The notes: generated from the sequence alone by a model not told the origin. 39,843 bases of DNA from CAYQCE01 sp964415885 (GCA_964415885.1 CAYQCE010000029.1:1-39843); one strand, 5' to 3'; counted from the first letter of the stretch, positions 23,416-34,558 are shown. A program made the numbers and translations.

Positions 23416-24345
23416 ATGTTTCGGTTAGTAAAAGGTACGAGTATAGATTTTATCGGGCAGAGAAAGAAGGCATATATAATCTCTGCCATTCTGCTGGTCC
23501 TCGGAATTGTCGGCTTTTTTGCCATTCTCTTCGGACAGGCAAACCTCGGTATCGATTTTGCAGGCGGTACGATGGTTCAGGGATGGTTTGCCGACACGAC
23601 CGTGCAGATCGGTGAATTGCGTAATGTGCTTTCAGAAGCCGGATTCGAAGGAGCGTATATCACCGAGTTGGTAGGACGCGAGCACGATAAGACATTTCTT
23701 ATCAGGGTGAAAGTCAGCGCCGAAGGTGGTGGCAAGACCGTCGCCGAACAGATTCTCGATGCGATCGAGACCTCCTTTCCGGCCAATACCTTCAATCTTG
23801 ACAGCGTGCACGAGGTAGGTGCGACTATCGGACGGCAGCTCGAGCGCACGGCTATCTGGATGGTAATGCTTGCAATTGCGGGAATTCTCGTCTACATCTG
23901 GATTCGGTTCGATTTCCGTTTCGGAGTTGCCGCGACAGTGGCCACATTTCACGATGTATTGGCGGTGCTCGGGATATTCTTCATACTCAACAAGGAGATT
24001 TCGCTCCTTGTTGTAGTCGCTCTTTTGACCCTCGCGGGCTACTCGCTAACTGACTCGGTGGTTGTGTTCGACAGGATTCGTGAGAATCTCAAGACATTCC
24101 GACGCAAGGGAGATTTCGTTGCTACCGTCAACTCGTCGGTTAACGAGGTGCTCGGACGCACGTTGATGACATCTCTGACGACACTCTCTGTTGTCCTCGT
24201 CCTGTTCATACTGGGTGGCGAGGTTCTGAGAGATTTTTCGCTCGCGCTGCTCCTCGGGGTGCTCATCGGAACTTACTCTTCGGTCTTCGTAGCGTCCCCA
24301 ATTATTGTCGAGTGGGAAAACAAGGCCCCGAAGCGTTTCAAGTAG
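23416..24345 (+). CDS. secF: Protein translocase subunit SecF
   Basis: This 309-residue partner of SecD in the inner membrane has a TM1 (AYIISAILLVLGIVGFF), the periplasmic P4 loop beginning GIDFAGGTMVQG, and five further TM helices with ATVATFHDVLAVLG and YSLTDSVVVFDRIREN (the SecF signature). Length is typical. ATG 23416 is preceded by aaaggagcc. It ends the operon at a strong terminator. yajC is not adjacent. Confidence 0.96.
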   Translation: MFRLVKGTSIDFIGQRKKAYIISAILLVLGIVGFFAILFGQANLGIDFAGGTMVQGWFADTTVQIGELRNVLSEAGFEGAYITELVGREHDKTFLIRVKVSAEGGGKTVAEQILDAIETSFPANTFNLDSVHEVGATIGRQLERTAIWMVMLAIAGILVYIWIRFDFRFGVAATVATFHDVLAVLGIFFILNKEISLLVVVALLTLAGYSLTDSVVVFDRIRENLKTFRRKGDFVATVNSSVNEVLGRTLMTSLTTLSVVLVLFILGGEVLRDFSLALLLGVLIGTYSSVFVASPIIVEWENKAPKRFK

Positions 24346-24371
24346 ACTTCCGGCCAGATTGCAGATATACG

Positions 24372-24398
24372 AAGGCCGCCGTTCTGGCGGCCTTTTTG
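24372..24398 (+). terminator. Rho-independent terminator of secDF
   Basis: Stem ggccgcc (24374-24380) / ggcggcc (24386-24392), 5-nt loop, then TTTTTGTTTT. Canonical intrinsic terminator about 30 nt after the secF stop. Confidence 0.92.
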
Positions 24399-24422
24399 TT
24401 TTGTTCTTCCGTGACTGAAGAT

Positions 24423-24809
24423 TCAGGCAGTTTGGGGTCTCGGTTGCTCGAACAGACGCGTCGTTTCATCCTGAAGCATCACCCAGAGAGCGTATATCCC
24501 GAGTGCAGTTCCAAACGGCGGTGACGGCAGGGAGAGGATCGCCACGATTGTTGTCAGGATGCGCGCCCACGACTTGAACTTGACAAGCCCGAGTCCCGCG
24601 ATGAATGCCGGCAGATGCGAGAAGAGTACAATCGCCGCAATGATCAAGCCGATAGTGCTCAATATTATTCCGGGTGCTGCTTCACCTGATGCGCCGGTCG
24701 AGATCGCGCCGGTCCCGAGAAATACCACTAGGACGACTACCGCGCCGAGAAGTCCGATCGCACCGTAGACTATGAACATTATCCCGAGCAGATTTACATG
24801 CTTTTCCAT
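24423..24809 (-). CDS. Small four-helix membrane protein, unknown
   Basis: This 128-residue protein has about four hydrophobic segments: NLLGIMFIVYGAIGLLGAVV, a Gly/Ala-rich loop, GIILSTIGLIIAAIVLFSHLP, FIAGLGLVKFKSW, and LTTIVAILSL..FGTALGIYALW. The C-terminal tail is polar. Such small proteins are common and unnamed in uncultured bacteria, and I do not recognise the family. ATG 24809 with cgggga upstream is chosen over ATG 24878, whose added N-terminus is basic and not membrane-like. It converges on secF, and no partner gene is apparent. Confidence 0.65.
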   Translation of the reverse strand: MEKHVNLLGIMFIVYGAIGLLGAVVVLVVFLGTGAISTGASGEAAPGIILSTIGLIIAAIVLFSHLPAFIAGLGLVKFKSWARILTTIVAILSLPSPPFGTALGIYALWVMLQDETTRLFEQPRPQTA

Positions 24810-25124
24810 AGAATTCCCCGATGGTTTCGCTTTGTAGTGCCTATCATATTGCATTTTGATATACGGAGCAAGCCACATCTATGTTCTGAGTTTATGTTCT
24901 GAGATTAACGGCCCGGCGGCGGTTTACCCATCCACCAGGCCTTCGACGAAAATAATGAGATTCAGGTTACTTGTGGTGTCCGGTCCCAGCAACCCGCTCA
25001 TCGGGTCCGTGACGGGGGAGGTATCTGCCGGCTCATGCTCGGCGTCGACCGAAGGGGCGCACGAACCGGCAGAGACTGAGAAATCAGTATCTACTGACAG
25101 CCATCCAGTGGCGGTTCGCCACCA
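24810..25124. other. Intergenic region downstream of the prolyl oligopeptidase gene
   Basis: No supported gene is found. The minus-strand frame of the upstream peptidase stays open for about 60 codons past its stop, but it has no ribosome site and no family I recognise. An inverted repeat gtggcg-gtt-cgccac (about 25109-25123) abuts the stop codon. It lacks a T-tract on either strand, so it is at best a weak terminator. Confidence 0.35.
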
Positions 25125-27275
25125 TCACTCCGTGAGCATGCCGGTTTGCCACATAAGAAATGAGTAGCTGTCGAGATAGTTGTCCACATGTTTCCAGACA
25201 GGCACGCCGTGACCATGTCCGCTGCTGAATTCGAACCGCAGCATCTGGGGATTGTCTCCCGCGTTAGCATGCTGAAGCCTCGCGACCATTTTGCGGGCGT
25301 GCATCGGATCGACCCGCGTATCCGTGTCCGATGTTTCAACCAGACAGGCGGGATAATTAGTACCACCTTCGACATTGTGATACGGCGAATAGGCGTACAA
25401 CCACTCGAAGTCTTCGGCTTTATCAGGATCGCCGTATTCCGGAATCCAGAGTCGCGCGATGAGGAATTCGTGATACCTCAGCATATCGAGGAGCGGGTTC
25501 CCGCAGATTACAGCCTTAAACAGATCGGGTCGCTGCACCATTGCAGCACCGACCAGAAGCCCGCCATTCGAGCCGCCCCAGATTGCGAGCTTGTCACGCG
25601 ACGTGTAACCTTGTTCGATCAGGTACTCGGCGGCAGCGATGAAATCATCGAAAGTACTTTGCTTTTTGCCCAGCTTGCCGGCCTCGTGCCATGACTCCCC
25701 ATACTCTCCACCGCCTCTCAAATGCGGAAGCGCAAACACACCGCCGGCGTCGAGCCAGATACGACGCGTGTTGGAGTAGTATGGCGCTTCGACATGACTG
25801 AAGCCCCCGTATCCGGTGAGTATCGTTGGGTTCTGGTTATCGAGCTCGATGCCGCTCTTGTGGACCACAAACATCGTGATACGCGAGCTGTCTTTGGAGA
25901 AGTACTCGACGAGTTTGCTCTCATATTGGTAGGGATCGATATCCACCTCGATCCTGTCGTATATGGCGAGCTGTTCTTGAGCGAAATCATAGGTGTAGAT
26001 AGTTGGTGGAACGAAGAACGACTGAAATTTGAAGTAGAGTTTCTCCGTCTGATGCTCATTATCGAAGCCGCTCACCGTGCCTGCGTACGGCAGGCCTATC
26101 GTAGCTACTTCTTTAGTCTGTGGATCGTAGTATTTCAGGTCGGACGAGACGTCTCTGACATATCCGAGGATCAGCTTTCCGCCGGCCGCGCCGAATCTTA
26201 TCAGCGGAGCCTCCTCATTCTCCGGCACAACTTCTTGCCAGGATGTGATACCGTCTCCACCATACACGGCTTTCAAGACCTTATAGTTCGGAGCTTCGTT
26301 GTTGGTGCGAATAAACAGGTTCTCTCCCGCAAACACGCCTTCTGTATAAGCCTCGACATCCTTGACTATTGGAAGGAAACTGCTGCCGGATTCTCTGTCC
26401 TGCAGGTAGAGTTCGGTCCTGCTCCAGCCATAGAAGGCATAGATCAGGATGTAACGACCCGATTCAGAGAGATAGACATTCGTCCACGCTTCCTTGTCGA
26501 GCGAATCTCCGAAGACTTTCCGGTCGTCTGCCGGATCAGTACCGAGCTCATGCGAGTAGACATGCCGATAATAGACCTCATCACCCGTCGGGACCTCACC
26601 GATCTTCGGATTTCGGGTATAATAGAATCCGGAGTCATCTGCGAACCACGCAACGCTTGCGGAGGTAGTGCGAGGGATTTTCTCGAATATTTTTTCACGG
26701 TTCTCGATATCCACTATGTGAAGCACACTCTGTTCGTCTCCGCCCTCCGACAGGCCGTAGGCAACATATCGTCCCGTGCGCGAGGGATAAAACCAGTCGA
26801 TAGAGGTCTCTGCACGTTCACTTAAAGCGTTTGGATCGACGAGGATATCTTCCTCCGAGTTCGCGTTCTCTCGAGTGAAAAGAACCGGCTGATCCTGATC
26901 GGAGTACCGCTTGAGGTAGAAGAGTCTTCCTCCGCGTTCTACCGGCGCATACACCGATCCAACATTCAACGCTTCTTCAATTCTGGTCAGGAGAGTATCC
27001 CGGCCCGGAATGGCCTCGAGGATTGTTCTCGTATACTCATTCTGCGCACGTGTCCATTCGATCACTTCGGCGTTGTCACCGTCTTCGAGCCATCGGTACG
27101 GGTCCTGGATCGGCCTTCCGAAGAGTGTATCCACGATCATTCGGGTCTCGGTCTCGGGGACTCTGAGTTCAGCGAGCACGGTTTGCATATCGGGTTTGTC
27201 TTCGACGCCGCATCCGGCAAGTAGCGTGAGCAGCATGAGAGTTGCCAACGCACCATAGATTAATCTCTGTATCAT
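25125..27275 (-). CDS. Prolyl oligopeptidase (S9A), predicted lipoprotein
   Basis: This 716-residue serine peptidase cleaves after proline in short peptides. The N-terminus is a lipoprotein signal (LLTLLAGC, Cys22), placing it in the periplasm or on an outer-membrane leaflet. A seven-bladed propeller (about 100-440) precedes the alpha/beta-hydrolase domain. The catalytic triad is S569 (GGSNGG), D652 (SDTDTRVDP, with the following Arg placed as in porcine POP Arg643) and H687 (SSGHGHG). The opening DPYRWLEDGD is the S9A hallmark. ATG 27275 is used. An intrinsic terminator separates it from the upstream glucan phosphorylase gene, so it has its own promoter or relies on readthrough. Confidence 0.93.
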   Translation of the reverse strand: MIQRLIYGALATLMLLTLLAGCGVEDKPDMQTVLAELRVPETETRMIVDTLFGRPIQDPYRWLEDGDNAEVIEWTRAQNEYTRTILEAIPGRDTLLTRIEEALNVGSVYAPVERGGRLFYLKRYSDQDQPVLFTRENANSEEDILVDPNALSERAETSIDWFYPSRTGRYVAYGLSEGGDEQSVLHIVDIENREKIFEKIPRTTSASVAWFADDSGFYYTRNPKIGEVPTGDEVYYRHVYSHELGTDPADDRKVFGDSLDKEAWTNVYLSESGRYILIYAFYGWSRTELYLQDRESGSSFLPIVKDVEAYTEGVFAGENLFIRTNNEAPNYKVLKAVYGGDGITSWQEVVPENEEAPLIRFGAAGGKLILGYVRDVSSDLKYYDPQTKEVATIGLPYAGTVSGFDNEHQTEKLYFKFQSFFVPPTIYTYDFAQEQLAIYDRIEVDIDPYQYESKLVEYFSKDSSRITMFVVHKSGIELDNQNPTILTGYGGFSHVEAPYYSNTRRIWLDAGGVFALPHLRGGGEYGESWHEAGKLGKKQSTFDDFIAAAEYLIEQGYTSRDKLAIWGGSNGGLLVGAAMVQRPDLFKAVICGNPLLDMLRYHEFLIARLWIPEYGDPDKAEDFEWLYAYSPYHNVEGGTNYPACLVETSDTDTRVDPMHARKMVARLQHANAGDNPQMLRFEFSSGHGHGVPVWKHVDNYLDSYSFLMWQTGMLTE

Positions 27276-27314
27276 TTGTATTCCTTCTGTGTTTGAATCA
27301 GGTCTTCGACAATA

Positions 27315-27349
27315 AACAAAAAAAGCCCGGAGATGTAAATCCCCGGGCC
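27315..27349 (-). terminator. Rho-independent terminator of the pckA-pfkA-glgP cluster
   Basis: Stem gcccgg/ccgggc (27325-27330 and 27343-27348) is followed on the minus strand by seven T residues. It lies about 20 nt after the glucan phosphorylase stop. Confidence 0.9.
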
Positions 27350-27369
27350 AATCAAAATATGATGAAACT

Positions 27370-29976
27370 TTACTTTTTCCCGCTCGCCCAGGTCACCATT
27401 CCGAGCTCGAAATGGGTTACGAGACTGCGGTGGAATGGAATCACACGAACCGAGAATCCGTGACGTCCCGATTTCTCGAATTTAATCGTGCCCTTGAATC
27501 TGTATACCCCTTCACGGTCATCACCCGTGAACTCGAGCGGCACGGTCTTCGCGGATGTAATTGAATCCCTCGGTCCGAGCCTGCCAATGTACATTTCAAC
27601 CAGGACATCGGACGGTAAAAGTTCGCCGAGATGTATATACGCCGTCACGCTCATTTCGGAGCCGACCTCGGTGTCTTCGGTCGTGGAAGACTCGACATCG
27701 AGAATCTTGACATCTTTCCACTGCTTTGCGAGATTAGCCTGCCACTTGGATATGTCTTTCAGTTCCTTGTACTCGTCCTTGAGGAGAATCTGAGTCTGTC
27801 TGAACGCCGAAAGATAGAATTGGCGCGTGTAGTCCTTGACCATTCTGTTGGTATTGAATTTGGGGCAGAGCTGGCGCATTGATTCCTTCATCTTTGCGAT
27901 CCACTGTCTCGGGAGACTGTCGCGACCGCGTTCGTAATAGAGCGGTACGATTTCCTTCTCGAGGACGTCATAGAGCGCGTTTGCCTCAACCCAGTCCTGA
28001 TATCGGAGGTCCGAGTACTCCTCGCCGCTGCCGATCGACCAGCCGACTTCCGGATTGTACGCTTCGTCCCACCATCCGTCGAGTACCGAGAGATTGATAC
28101 CGCCGTTGAATACGACCTTCATTCCTGACGTTCCGGAGGCCTCCATCGGTCTGCGCGGCGTGTTTAGCCAGATGTCTACGCCCTGCACGAGATAGCGAGC
28201 GATTGTGATGTCGTAGTTCTCGAGGAACACTATATGGTTGCGCAGGTCCTCGCGCCGGGCAATGTGCACGATTTCCTTGATCAGTTCTTTGCCCTCGTTG
28301 TCCTTGGGATGCGCCTTGCCGGCGAATATCAACTGCACCGGCATGTCCGGGTTATTCAGAATCCTCGTCAAGCGGTCTATATCTTTCAGGAGGAGTGTGC
28401 CTCGCTTGTATGTGGCAAAGCGTCTCGCGAAACCGATCGTGAGAGTCTCAGAGTTAAGGACCTCGTTGGCAGCCTTAAGCTCCCAGCTAAGCCCGCCTCT
28501 GCGTTTGATCTGCTCCCGGAGTTTTCGGCGTGTGAACGCTACGAGTCGCTCTTTGCGCCGCTCATGAGCCCTCCAAAGTTCCTCATCCGGAGTCTCGAGT
28601 ATTCTATTCCAGGTCTCTTCGCCGGTAGCATTTCGTTTCCATGACAACCCGAGATATCGGTCAAACAGAGCGCCCATTTCTGCCGAGACCCAGGTATTGA
28701 TATGTACGCCATTCGTCACGCTGCTGATCGGGATCTCGTCCAGCGGAACATCTCTCCACGCAGTGTACCACATCTTCCGCGAGACCTCTCCGTGAAGCTT
28801 GGATACACCGTTGATGTATGACGACAACGTGAGCGCAAGAAAGGCCATATTGAACGGTTTGGACTGCGGCTGCTGAAGTGAACCGACCGGCTGGCTGTCA
28901 CGAAGTTGCCCCAGCGCGAGGAAGTCACTCCACGACAGCGACAGCTTCGGCGCGTAGTTCTTGAAATACTTCTGCATCAACTGCTCGGGAAACTCGTCGA
29001 TTCCCGCAGGTACGGGAGTGTGGGTAGTGAACACCGTGGACTGCCGCGACAGCGTTTTGGCTTCAAAGAACGAGAGTTTCTCGGTCTCCATCCATCTGCG
29101 AATTCTCTCAAGCGCGAGGAACGCGGAATGCCCCTCATTGAGATGGCACACGACCGGTTTGAGCCTGAGTGCCTCGAGCGCAGAAATGCCGCCGATTCCG
29201 AGGAGTATCTCCTGCTGGATACGGGTTTCGGTGTCACCACCGTATAGCTGATTGGTAATCGCTCTGTCCTGCGGAGTATTGGTTGGAGTGTTGGTATCGA
29301 GAAGGTAGAGCTCCACTCTTCCTACATTGATCCTCCAAATCAGTGCCTGCACCTGACGTCCCGCTATATCGACCTTGACCGACAGATGGTTCCCGCTGTC
29401 GTCGAGCACCGGCTGTGGCGGCAAATTGTAGAAATCGTTCTCTGGATAGTACTCCTGTTGCCAACCGTCATTGTTCAGATACTGCTGAAAATACCCCTGC
29501 TGATACAGAAGACCGATTCCGACCAGCGGTATCCCGAGGTCGCTCGCGGCCTTCATATGATCGCCCGCGAGTATTCCCAGTCCACCGGAGTAGCTCTGGA
29601 GGCATTCTGTCAGGCCGAACTCCGCCGAGAAGTATGCAATGATCGGGCGGTCCGACTCGAATTCATTTTTGGCGAACCATGTCGACTCCGACATGTAATT
29701 GGAGAAATCTTGTTTCACTCTCTCGAAGTGAGCGAGAAATCCCTCGTCATTCGCCGCTTTCTGCAGACGGTCCTGATCTATCGATCCGAGCATCAGTATC
29801 GGATTATGCCCCGTCGATTCCCAGAGTTCTCTGTCCAACCGCCTGAACAACCCGACGGCGTCCTGATTAAAGGTCCACCAGAGGTTGTAGGCGATTCCTT
29901 TAAGCTCTTCCACGGATTTGGGAAGAGTGGGATTTACCTGAAATGCCTCTATCGCTTTTACAAAACTGCTATCCAT
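27370..29976 (-). CDS. glgP: Alpha-glucan phosphorylase (GlgP, short-type family)
   Basis: This 868-residue PLP enzyme releases glucose-1-phosphate from glycogen or maltodextrin. It belongs to the TIGR02094-type family: the N-terminal DUF3417 segment (ELKGIAYNLWWTFN) precedes YFSAEFGLTECLQSYSGGLG and LAGDHMKAASDLGIP. The PLP lysine lies in EASGTSGMKVVFNGG, and LDGWWDEAYNPEVGW follows. A C-terminal beta-rich extension (about 750-868) carries the VYRFKGTIKFEKSG strand pattern. ATG 29976 has ggtggag upstream. It is the last gene of the pckA-pfkA-glgP run on the minus strand, linking glycogen breakdown to glycolysis and gluconeogenesis. Confidence 0.94.
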   Translation of the reverse strand: MDSSFVKAIEAFQVNPTLPKSVEELKGIAYNLWWTFNQDAVGLFRRLDRELWESTGHNPILMLGSIDQDRLQKAANDEGFLAHFERVKQDFSNYMSESTWFAKNEFESDRPIIAYFSAEFGLTECLQSYSGGLGILAGDHMKAASDLGIPLVGIGLLYQQGYFQQYLNNDGWQQEYYPENDFYNLPPQPVLDDSGNHLSVKVDIAGRQVQALIWRINVGRVELYLLDTNTPTNTPQDRAITNQLYGGDTETRIQQEILLGIGGISALEALRLKPVVCHLNEGHSAFLALERIRRWMETEKLSFFEAKTLSRQSTVFTTHTPVPAGIDEFPEQLMQKYFKNYAPKLSLSWSDFLALGQLRDSQPVGSLQQPQSKPFNMAFLALTLSSYINGVSKLHGEVSRKMWYTAWRDVPLDEIPISSVTNGVHINTWVSAEMGALFDRYLGLSWKRNATGEETWNRILETPDEELWRAHERRKERLVAFTRRKLREQIKRRGGLSWELKAANEVLNSETLTIGFARRFATYKRGTLLLKDIDRLTRILNNPDMPVQLIFAGKAHPKDNEGKELIKEIVHIARREDLRNHIVFLENYDITIARYLVQGVDIWLNTPRRPMEASGTSGMKVVFNGGINLSVLDGWWDEAYNPEVGWSIGSGEEYSDLRYQDWVEANALYDVLEKEIVPLYYERGRDSLPRQWIAKMKESMRQLCPKFNTNRMVKDYTRQFYLSAFRQTQILLKDEYKELKDISKWQANLAKQWKDVKILDVESSTTEDTEVGSEMSVTAYIHLGELLPSDVLVEMYIGRLGPRDSITSAKTVPLEFTGDDREGVYRFKGTIKFEKSGRHGFSVRVIPFHRSLVTHFELGMVTWASGKK

Positions 29977-30091
29977 GCTCCACCCGGTCCTGAAGTGAAT
30001 CTTCCGTTTGGTTCAACAGTCGCACCTGTTCGATTCTGTTCAATAATGGTATCGGAAACATCTGTCGATATCTTTCGAACTCCGTTCGAAC

Positions 30092-31066
30092 CTATGAGAC
30101 CGCCTCCAGAAGACGTTTTATTTCCACATTGTAGACTTTTTTGTTTGAGAATGTCTCTTTCAGCGGCACGTGCGTTATGCCGCCACCGACGTCCCATCCG
30201 ATCATTACGCCCGAGAGTCCATCCGCGAGCGCCTCGACCGCGGCTACTCCGAACGCTGTCGCGTAGTATCGGTCTCGCACCGTCGGTCTTCCGCCTCGCT
30301 GAATGTGGCCGAGTATGCAGACCCACGACTTGATTCCGGCCCGCTCCTTGAGCATATTCGAGAGTTCTATCGCCCCGCCGGACTTGTCGCCCTCTGCGAC
30401 GACGATCAGGTTGGTCTTCTTGCCGATCTCCATGCCGCTGTGAATGTCCGCTATCAGCTTTTCAGTATTGGTTTCGATTTCCGGAACGAGTACCGCATCG
30501 GCTCCGCCGGAAACTCCGGCGTAGAGCGCGATATCGCCCGAGTCGCGTCCCATCACCTCGACAATGAACACTCTCTCCATTGCGGAGGCGGTGTCGCGAA
30601 TCTTGTCGATAGCTTCGAGCGCAGTGTTGACTGCGGTGTCGAATCCGATAGTCTGATCGGTGCCATAGATATCACGGTCGATTGTCCCCGGAATGCCGAT
30701 AACCCTTACGTCGCTCTCCTGGTTGAGAAGATGCGCACCGGTGAGAGAACCGTTCCCGCCAATTACTACCAGCCCCTTTATTCCCATCTTCAGAAGGTTC
30801 TCCGCGGCCTTTGCGCGTCCCTCCGGAGTGCGGAATTCCTCACTGCGGGAGGAAATGAGAATACTCCCGCCGGCCTGAATAATGTTTGAGACGTTGAACC
30901 GCTTGAGCGGTACGTAGTCGTTTTTGATCAATCCCTCATATCCACGCCAGAATCCGAACGCCTGCATGTCTTTCTTGAGCGCCATGCGTACGATGGCGCG
31001 GATGCAAGAATTCATTCCGGGAGCATCACCTCCGCTGGTGAGGACTGCTATCTTGTCAATTGCCAT
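30092..31066 (-). CDS. pfkA: 6-phosphofructokinase with variant active-site motifs
   Basis: This 324-residue protein phosphorylates fructose-6-phosphate in glycolysis. The fold and most motifs are PfkA: LTSGGDAPGMN, SSRSEEF (the Arg72-type residue), PGTIDxD with both aspartates, GFDTAVNTALEAIDKIRDTA, EVMGRDSGDIAL and GHIQRGG. Two core motifs differ. GGDGS is GGNGS, so the Asp that contacts Mg-ATP in E. coli (D103) is Asn, and TIDND is TIDRD. The Gly following GGN (as in GGDGS, not GGDD) points to ATP rather than pyrophosphate as donor. ATG 31066, agggaag upstream. It lies between glgP (115 nt) and pckA (51 nt). Confidence 0.9.
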   Translation of the reverse strand: MAIDKIAVLTSGGDAPGMNSCIRAIVRMALKKDMQAFGFWRGYEGLIKNDYVPLKRFNVSNIIQAGGSILISSRSEEFRTPEGRAKAAENLLKMGIKGLVVIGGNGSLTGAHLLNQESDVRVIGIPGTIDRDIYGTDQTIGFDTAVNTALEAIDKIRDTASAMERVFIVEVMGRDSGDIALYAGVSGGADAVLVPEIETNTEKLIADIHSGMEIGKKTNLIVVAEGDKSGGAIELSNMLKERAGIKSWVCILGHIQRGGRPTVRDRYYATAFGVAAVEALADGLSGVMIGWDVGGGITHVPLKETFSNKKVYNVEIKRLLEAVS

Positions 31067-31117
31067 GTTGTCTTCCCTGCTATCATTCCCCCCGTCAGCA
31101 GCGCCGAGAACGGCCGA

Positions 31118-32737
31118 CTAAACGACCGCAGCCTTTGTCGGGCCCGCATCAATAACTTCCTGAGAAACTTCATCTGCGAATTCCTTGAAGTTCTCGCGGA
31201 ACCTGTCTGCCAGTTCGGATGCCTTCCGATCGTATGCCTCCGGGTCATCCCATGTACCGCGCGGATTCAGAATCTCAGACGGTACTCCCGGGCACTCGTC
31301 CGGAACGGCGAGTCCGAAGAATTGCTCAGTGGAATATGATACACTGTTCAACTCACCTGTCAATGCCGCTTTTAGCATGGCTCGCGTGAATTTGATCGGA
31401 ACTCGTTTGCCGATTCCGAACGGACCATTCGTAAGGCCCGTGTTTACGAGCCAGCAATTGACGTCATACTTCTTGATTTTCTCCTGAAGCAGCTTGGCGT
31501 ACTCCGATGGATGCAGAGCCATAAACGGTGCACCGAAACAAGCCGAAAACACGGCCTTCGGTTCCTTGCCGAGTCCCTTCTCAGTTCCGCCAACCTTTGC
31601 AGTGTAGCCCGAGATGAAATGATACATTGCCTGCTCGGGTGTGAGCCTGGAGATCAGAGGCATCACGCCGAATGCGTCGTACGTAAGCATGACGATATTC
31701 CTGGGTGCGCCAGCCTTACCGTTTTTCAGGATCTTCGGAATGTGAGTGATTGGATATGCGGCTCTCGTATTCTCGGTAAGCGAGTCATCGTCAAGATCGA
31801 TGCGGCGCATCACCGGGTCCATGCCGACGTTCTCGAGAATCGTCCCGAATTTGCGCGTGGTCTCATAGATATCCGGTTCGGCTTCCTCCGACAGCTTGAT
31901 GACCTTGGCGTAGCAGCCGCCCTCGAAATTGAAGACTCCGTCGTCGCTCCAGCCGTGCTCGTCATCGCCGATCAATCTCCGCTCGGGATCGGCGGACAGG
32001 GTTGTCTTACCGGTTCCGGAGAGGCCGAAGAATATCGCTACGTCCTCATCATCGTCGCCCACATTAGCCGAGCAGTGCATCGGGAGGACTTTCTCCTCCG
32101 GAAGAAGATAGTTCATTACCGTGAACGCGGACTTCTTGATCTCTCCGGCGTAACTTGTGCCGCCTATCAAGATCAGCTTCCTGCCGAAGTGAGGAATAAT
32201 GAAGGTCTCGCTTCGGGTGCCGTCACGCTCCGGTGAAGCGTGGAAATGCGGCATGTGAACAATAGTGAACTCGGGGCGGTGCTTCTCAAGCTCGGCGGGG
32301 CTTTCGAGCCTTATGAACATGTTGCGCACAAAGAGATTGTGCCAGGCGTTCTCCGTGATTACACGGATCGCGCGACGGTATTTCTCGTCTGCACCAACAT
32401 AGACATCCTCTACATAGAGTTCTTTGCCCTGGATATACGCGGTCATTCTGTGAAGCAGGCTTTCGAACTGCTCTTCGCTTATTGATTTGTTGACCTTGCC
32501 CCACCAGATTCGATCTTTGGATGACGGCTCTTCAACTATATACTTGTCCTGAGCAGCTCTCGCGGTGTGGTGGCCGGTCCTGACTACCAGCGGACCCAGG
32601 TGAGCCAGCATTCCCTCTCTGCGACGGATAGCCTGTTCATACAGTGCTGGCGTGTTGAGATTCCACCTTAGCGGTCCGGTGTTGGTAATGCCCAGTTCCT
32701 TCAATTCCTGCGTGAGTCTTTTAGTGTCTTCGATCAT
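31118..32737 (-). CDS. pckA: Phosphoenolpyruvate carboxykinase (ATP)
   Basis: This 539-residue enzyme converts oxaloacetate plus ATP to PEP and CO2, the entry step of gluconeogenesis, in the cytosol. The P-loop is GLSGTGKTT (238-246), the kinase-2 motif LIGDDEHGW (D258-D259) binds the metal, and the PEPCK-specific region IPHFGRKLILIGGTSYAGEIKKS and FSACFGAPFM are present. The motif set matches the ATP-dependent class. ATG 32737 has gggagaaag upstream. It is first in the minus-strand run pckA-pfkA-glgP. The upstream gap (32738-33090) must carry its promoter. Confidence 0.97.
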   Translation of the reverse strand: MIEDTKRLTQELKELGITNTGPLRWNLNTPALYEQAIRRREGMLAHLGPLVVRTGHHTARAAQDKYIVEEPSSKDRIWWGKVNKSISEEQFESLLHRMTAYIQGKELYVEDVYVGADEKYRRAIRVITENAWHNLFVRNMFIRLESPAELEKHRPEFTIVHMPHFHASPERDGTRSETFIIPHFGRKLILIGGTSYAGEIKKSAFTVMNYLLPEEKVLPMHCSANVGDDDEDVAIFFGLSGTGKTTLSADPERRLIGDDEHGWSDDGVFNFEGGCYAKVIKLSEEAEPDIYETTRKFGTILENVGMDPVMRRIDLDDDSLTENTRAAYPITHIPKILKNGKAGAPRNIVMLTYDAFGVMPLISRLTPEQAMYHFISGYTAKVGGTEKGLGKEPKAVFSACFGAPFMALHPSEYAKLLQEKIKKYDVNCWLVNTGLTNGPFGIGKRVPIKFTRAMLKAALTGELNSVSYSTEQFFGLAVPDECPGVPSEILNPRGTWDDPEAYDRKASELADRFRENFKEFADEVSQEVIDAGPTKAAVV

Positions 32738-33090
32738 AGATTATCTTTCTCCCTGCAATCTTGTTTTCATCGGAAATGCACTTCTGCGCAATGCGTGTGA
32801 TCCAAACCCTTAAAATACGATTCCCTCCTGGAGTTTTTCTCCGAACGTAACGAATAACGCGAGAGTCCGATCCATTGTTCAGAATATCGACATGAGGACA
32901 GATATATTCAATATTATAAACGCCGTTCCCTGCAACAGACATATCAACCAAAACCGTCATAGATTTTTCTTGCGGACAGCCTGTCCCGATTGTTATAAAG
33001 CGTTATCGTTCGGAAACCTATTCGCAATAAGAGCCCCGATCCTCAGGCAGCGTGCTCTGAGGTTTTCACCGCAGGGAGGTTACCGTCAAC
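32738..33090. promoter_or_regulatory. Divergent pckA/symporter upstream region
   Basis: No gene is seen. On the plus strand TTGCGG (32970-32975), a 17-nt spacer and TTATAA (32993-32998) form a good promoter candidate for the symporter, about 95 nt upstream of its start. For pckA, a tattttaa box near 32811-32817 is a possible -10 on the minus strand but lacks a clear -35. No known riboswitch fold was recognised. Confidence 0.45.
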
Positions 33091-34515
<1,425 letters not shown>

Positions 34516-34558
34516 ACCGATATTTGATTCCATTTCTGAAGCAGAACGGCCGGCGTGG

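Noticed and set aside
24930..25124. C-terminal extension of the prolyl oligopeptidase by readthrough
   Set aside because: The 716-residue product is already full-length for the family, and the stop is followed by a hairpin; the open frame beyond is probably chance.
25722..26825. 367-codon plus-strand open frame
   Set aside because: Antisense to the prolyl oligopeptidase, with no ribosome site or recognisable domain.
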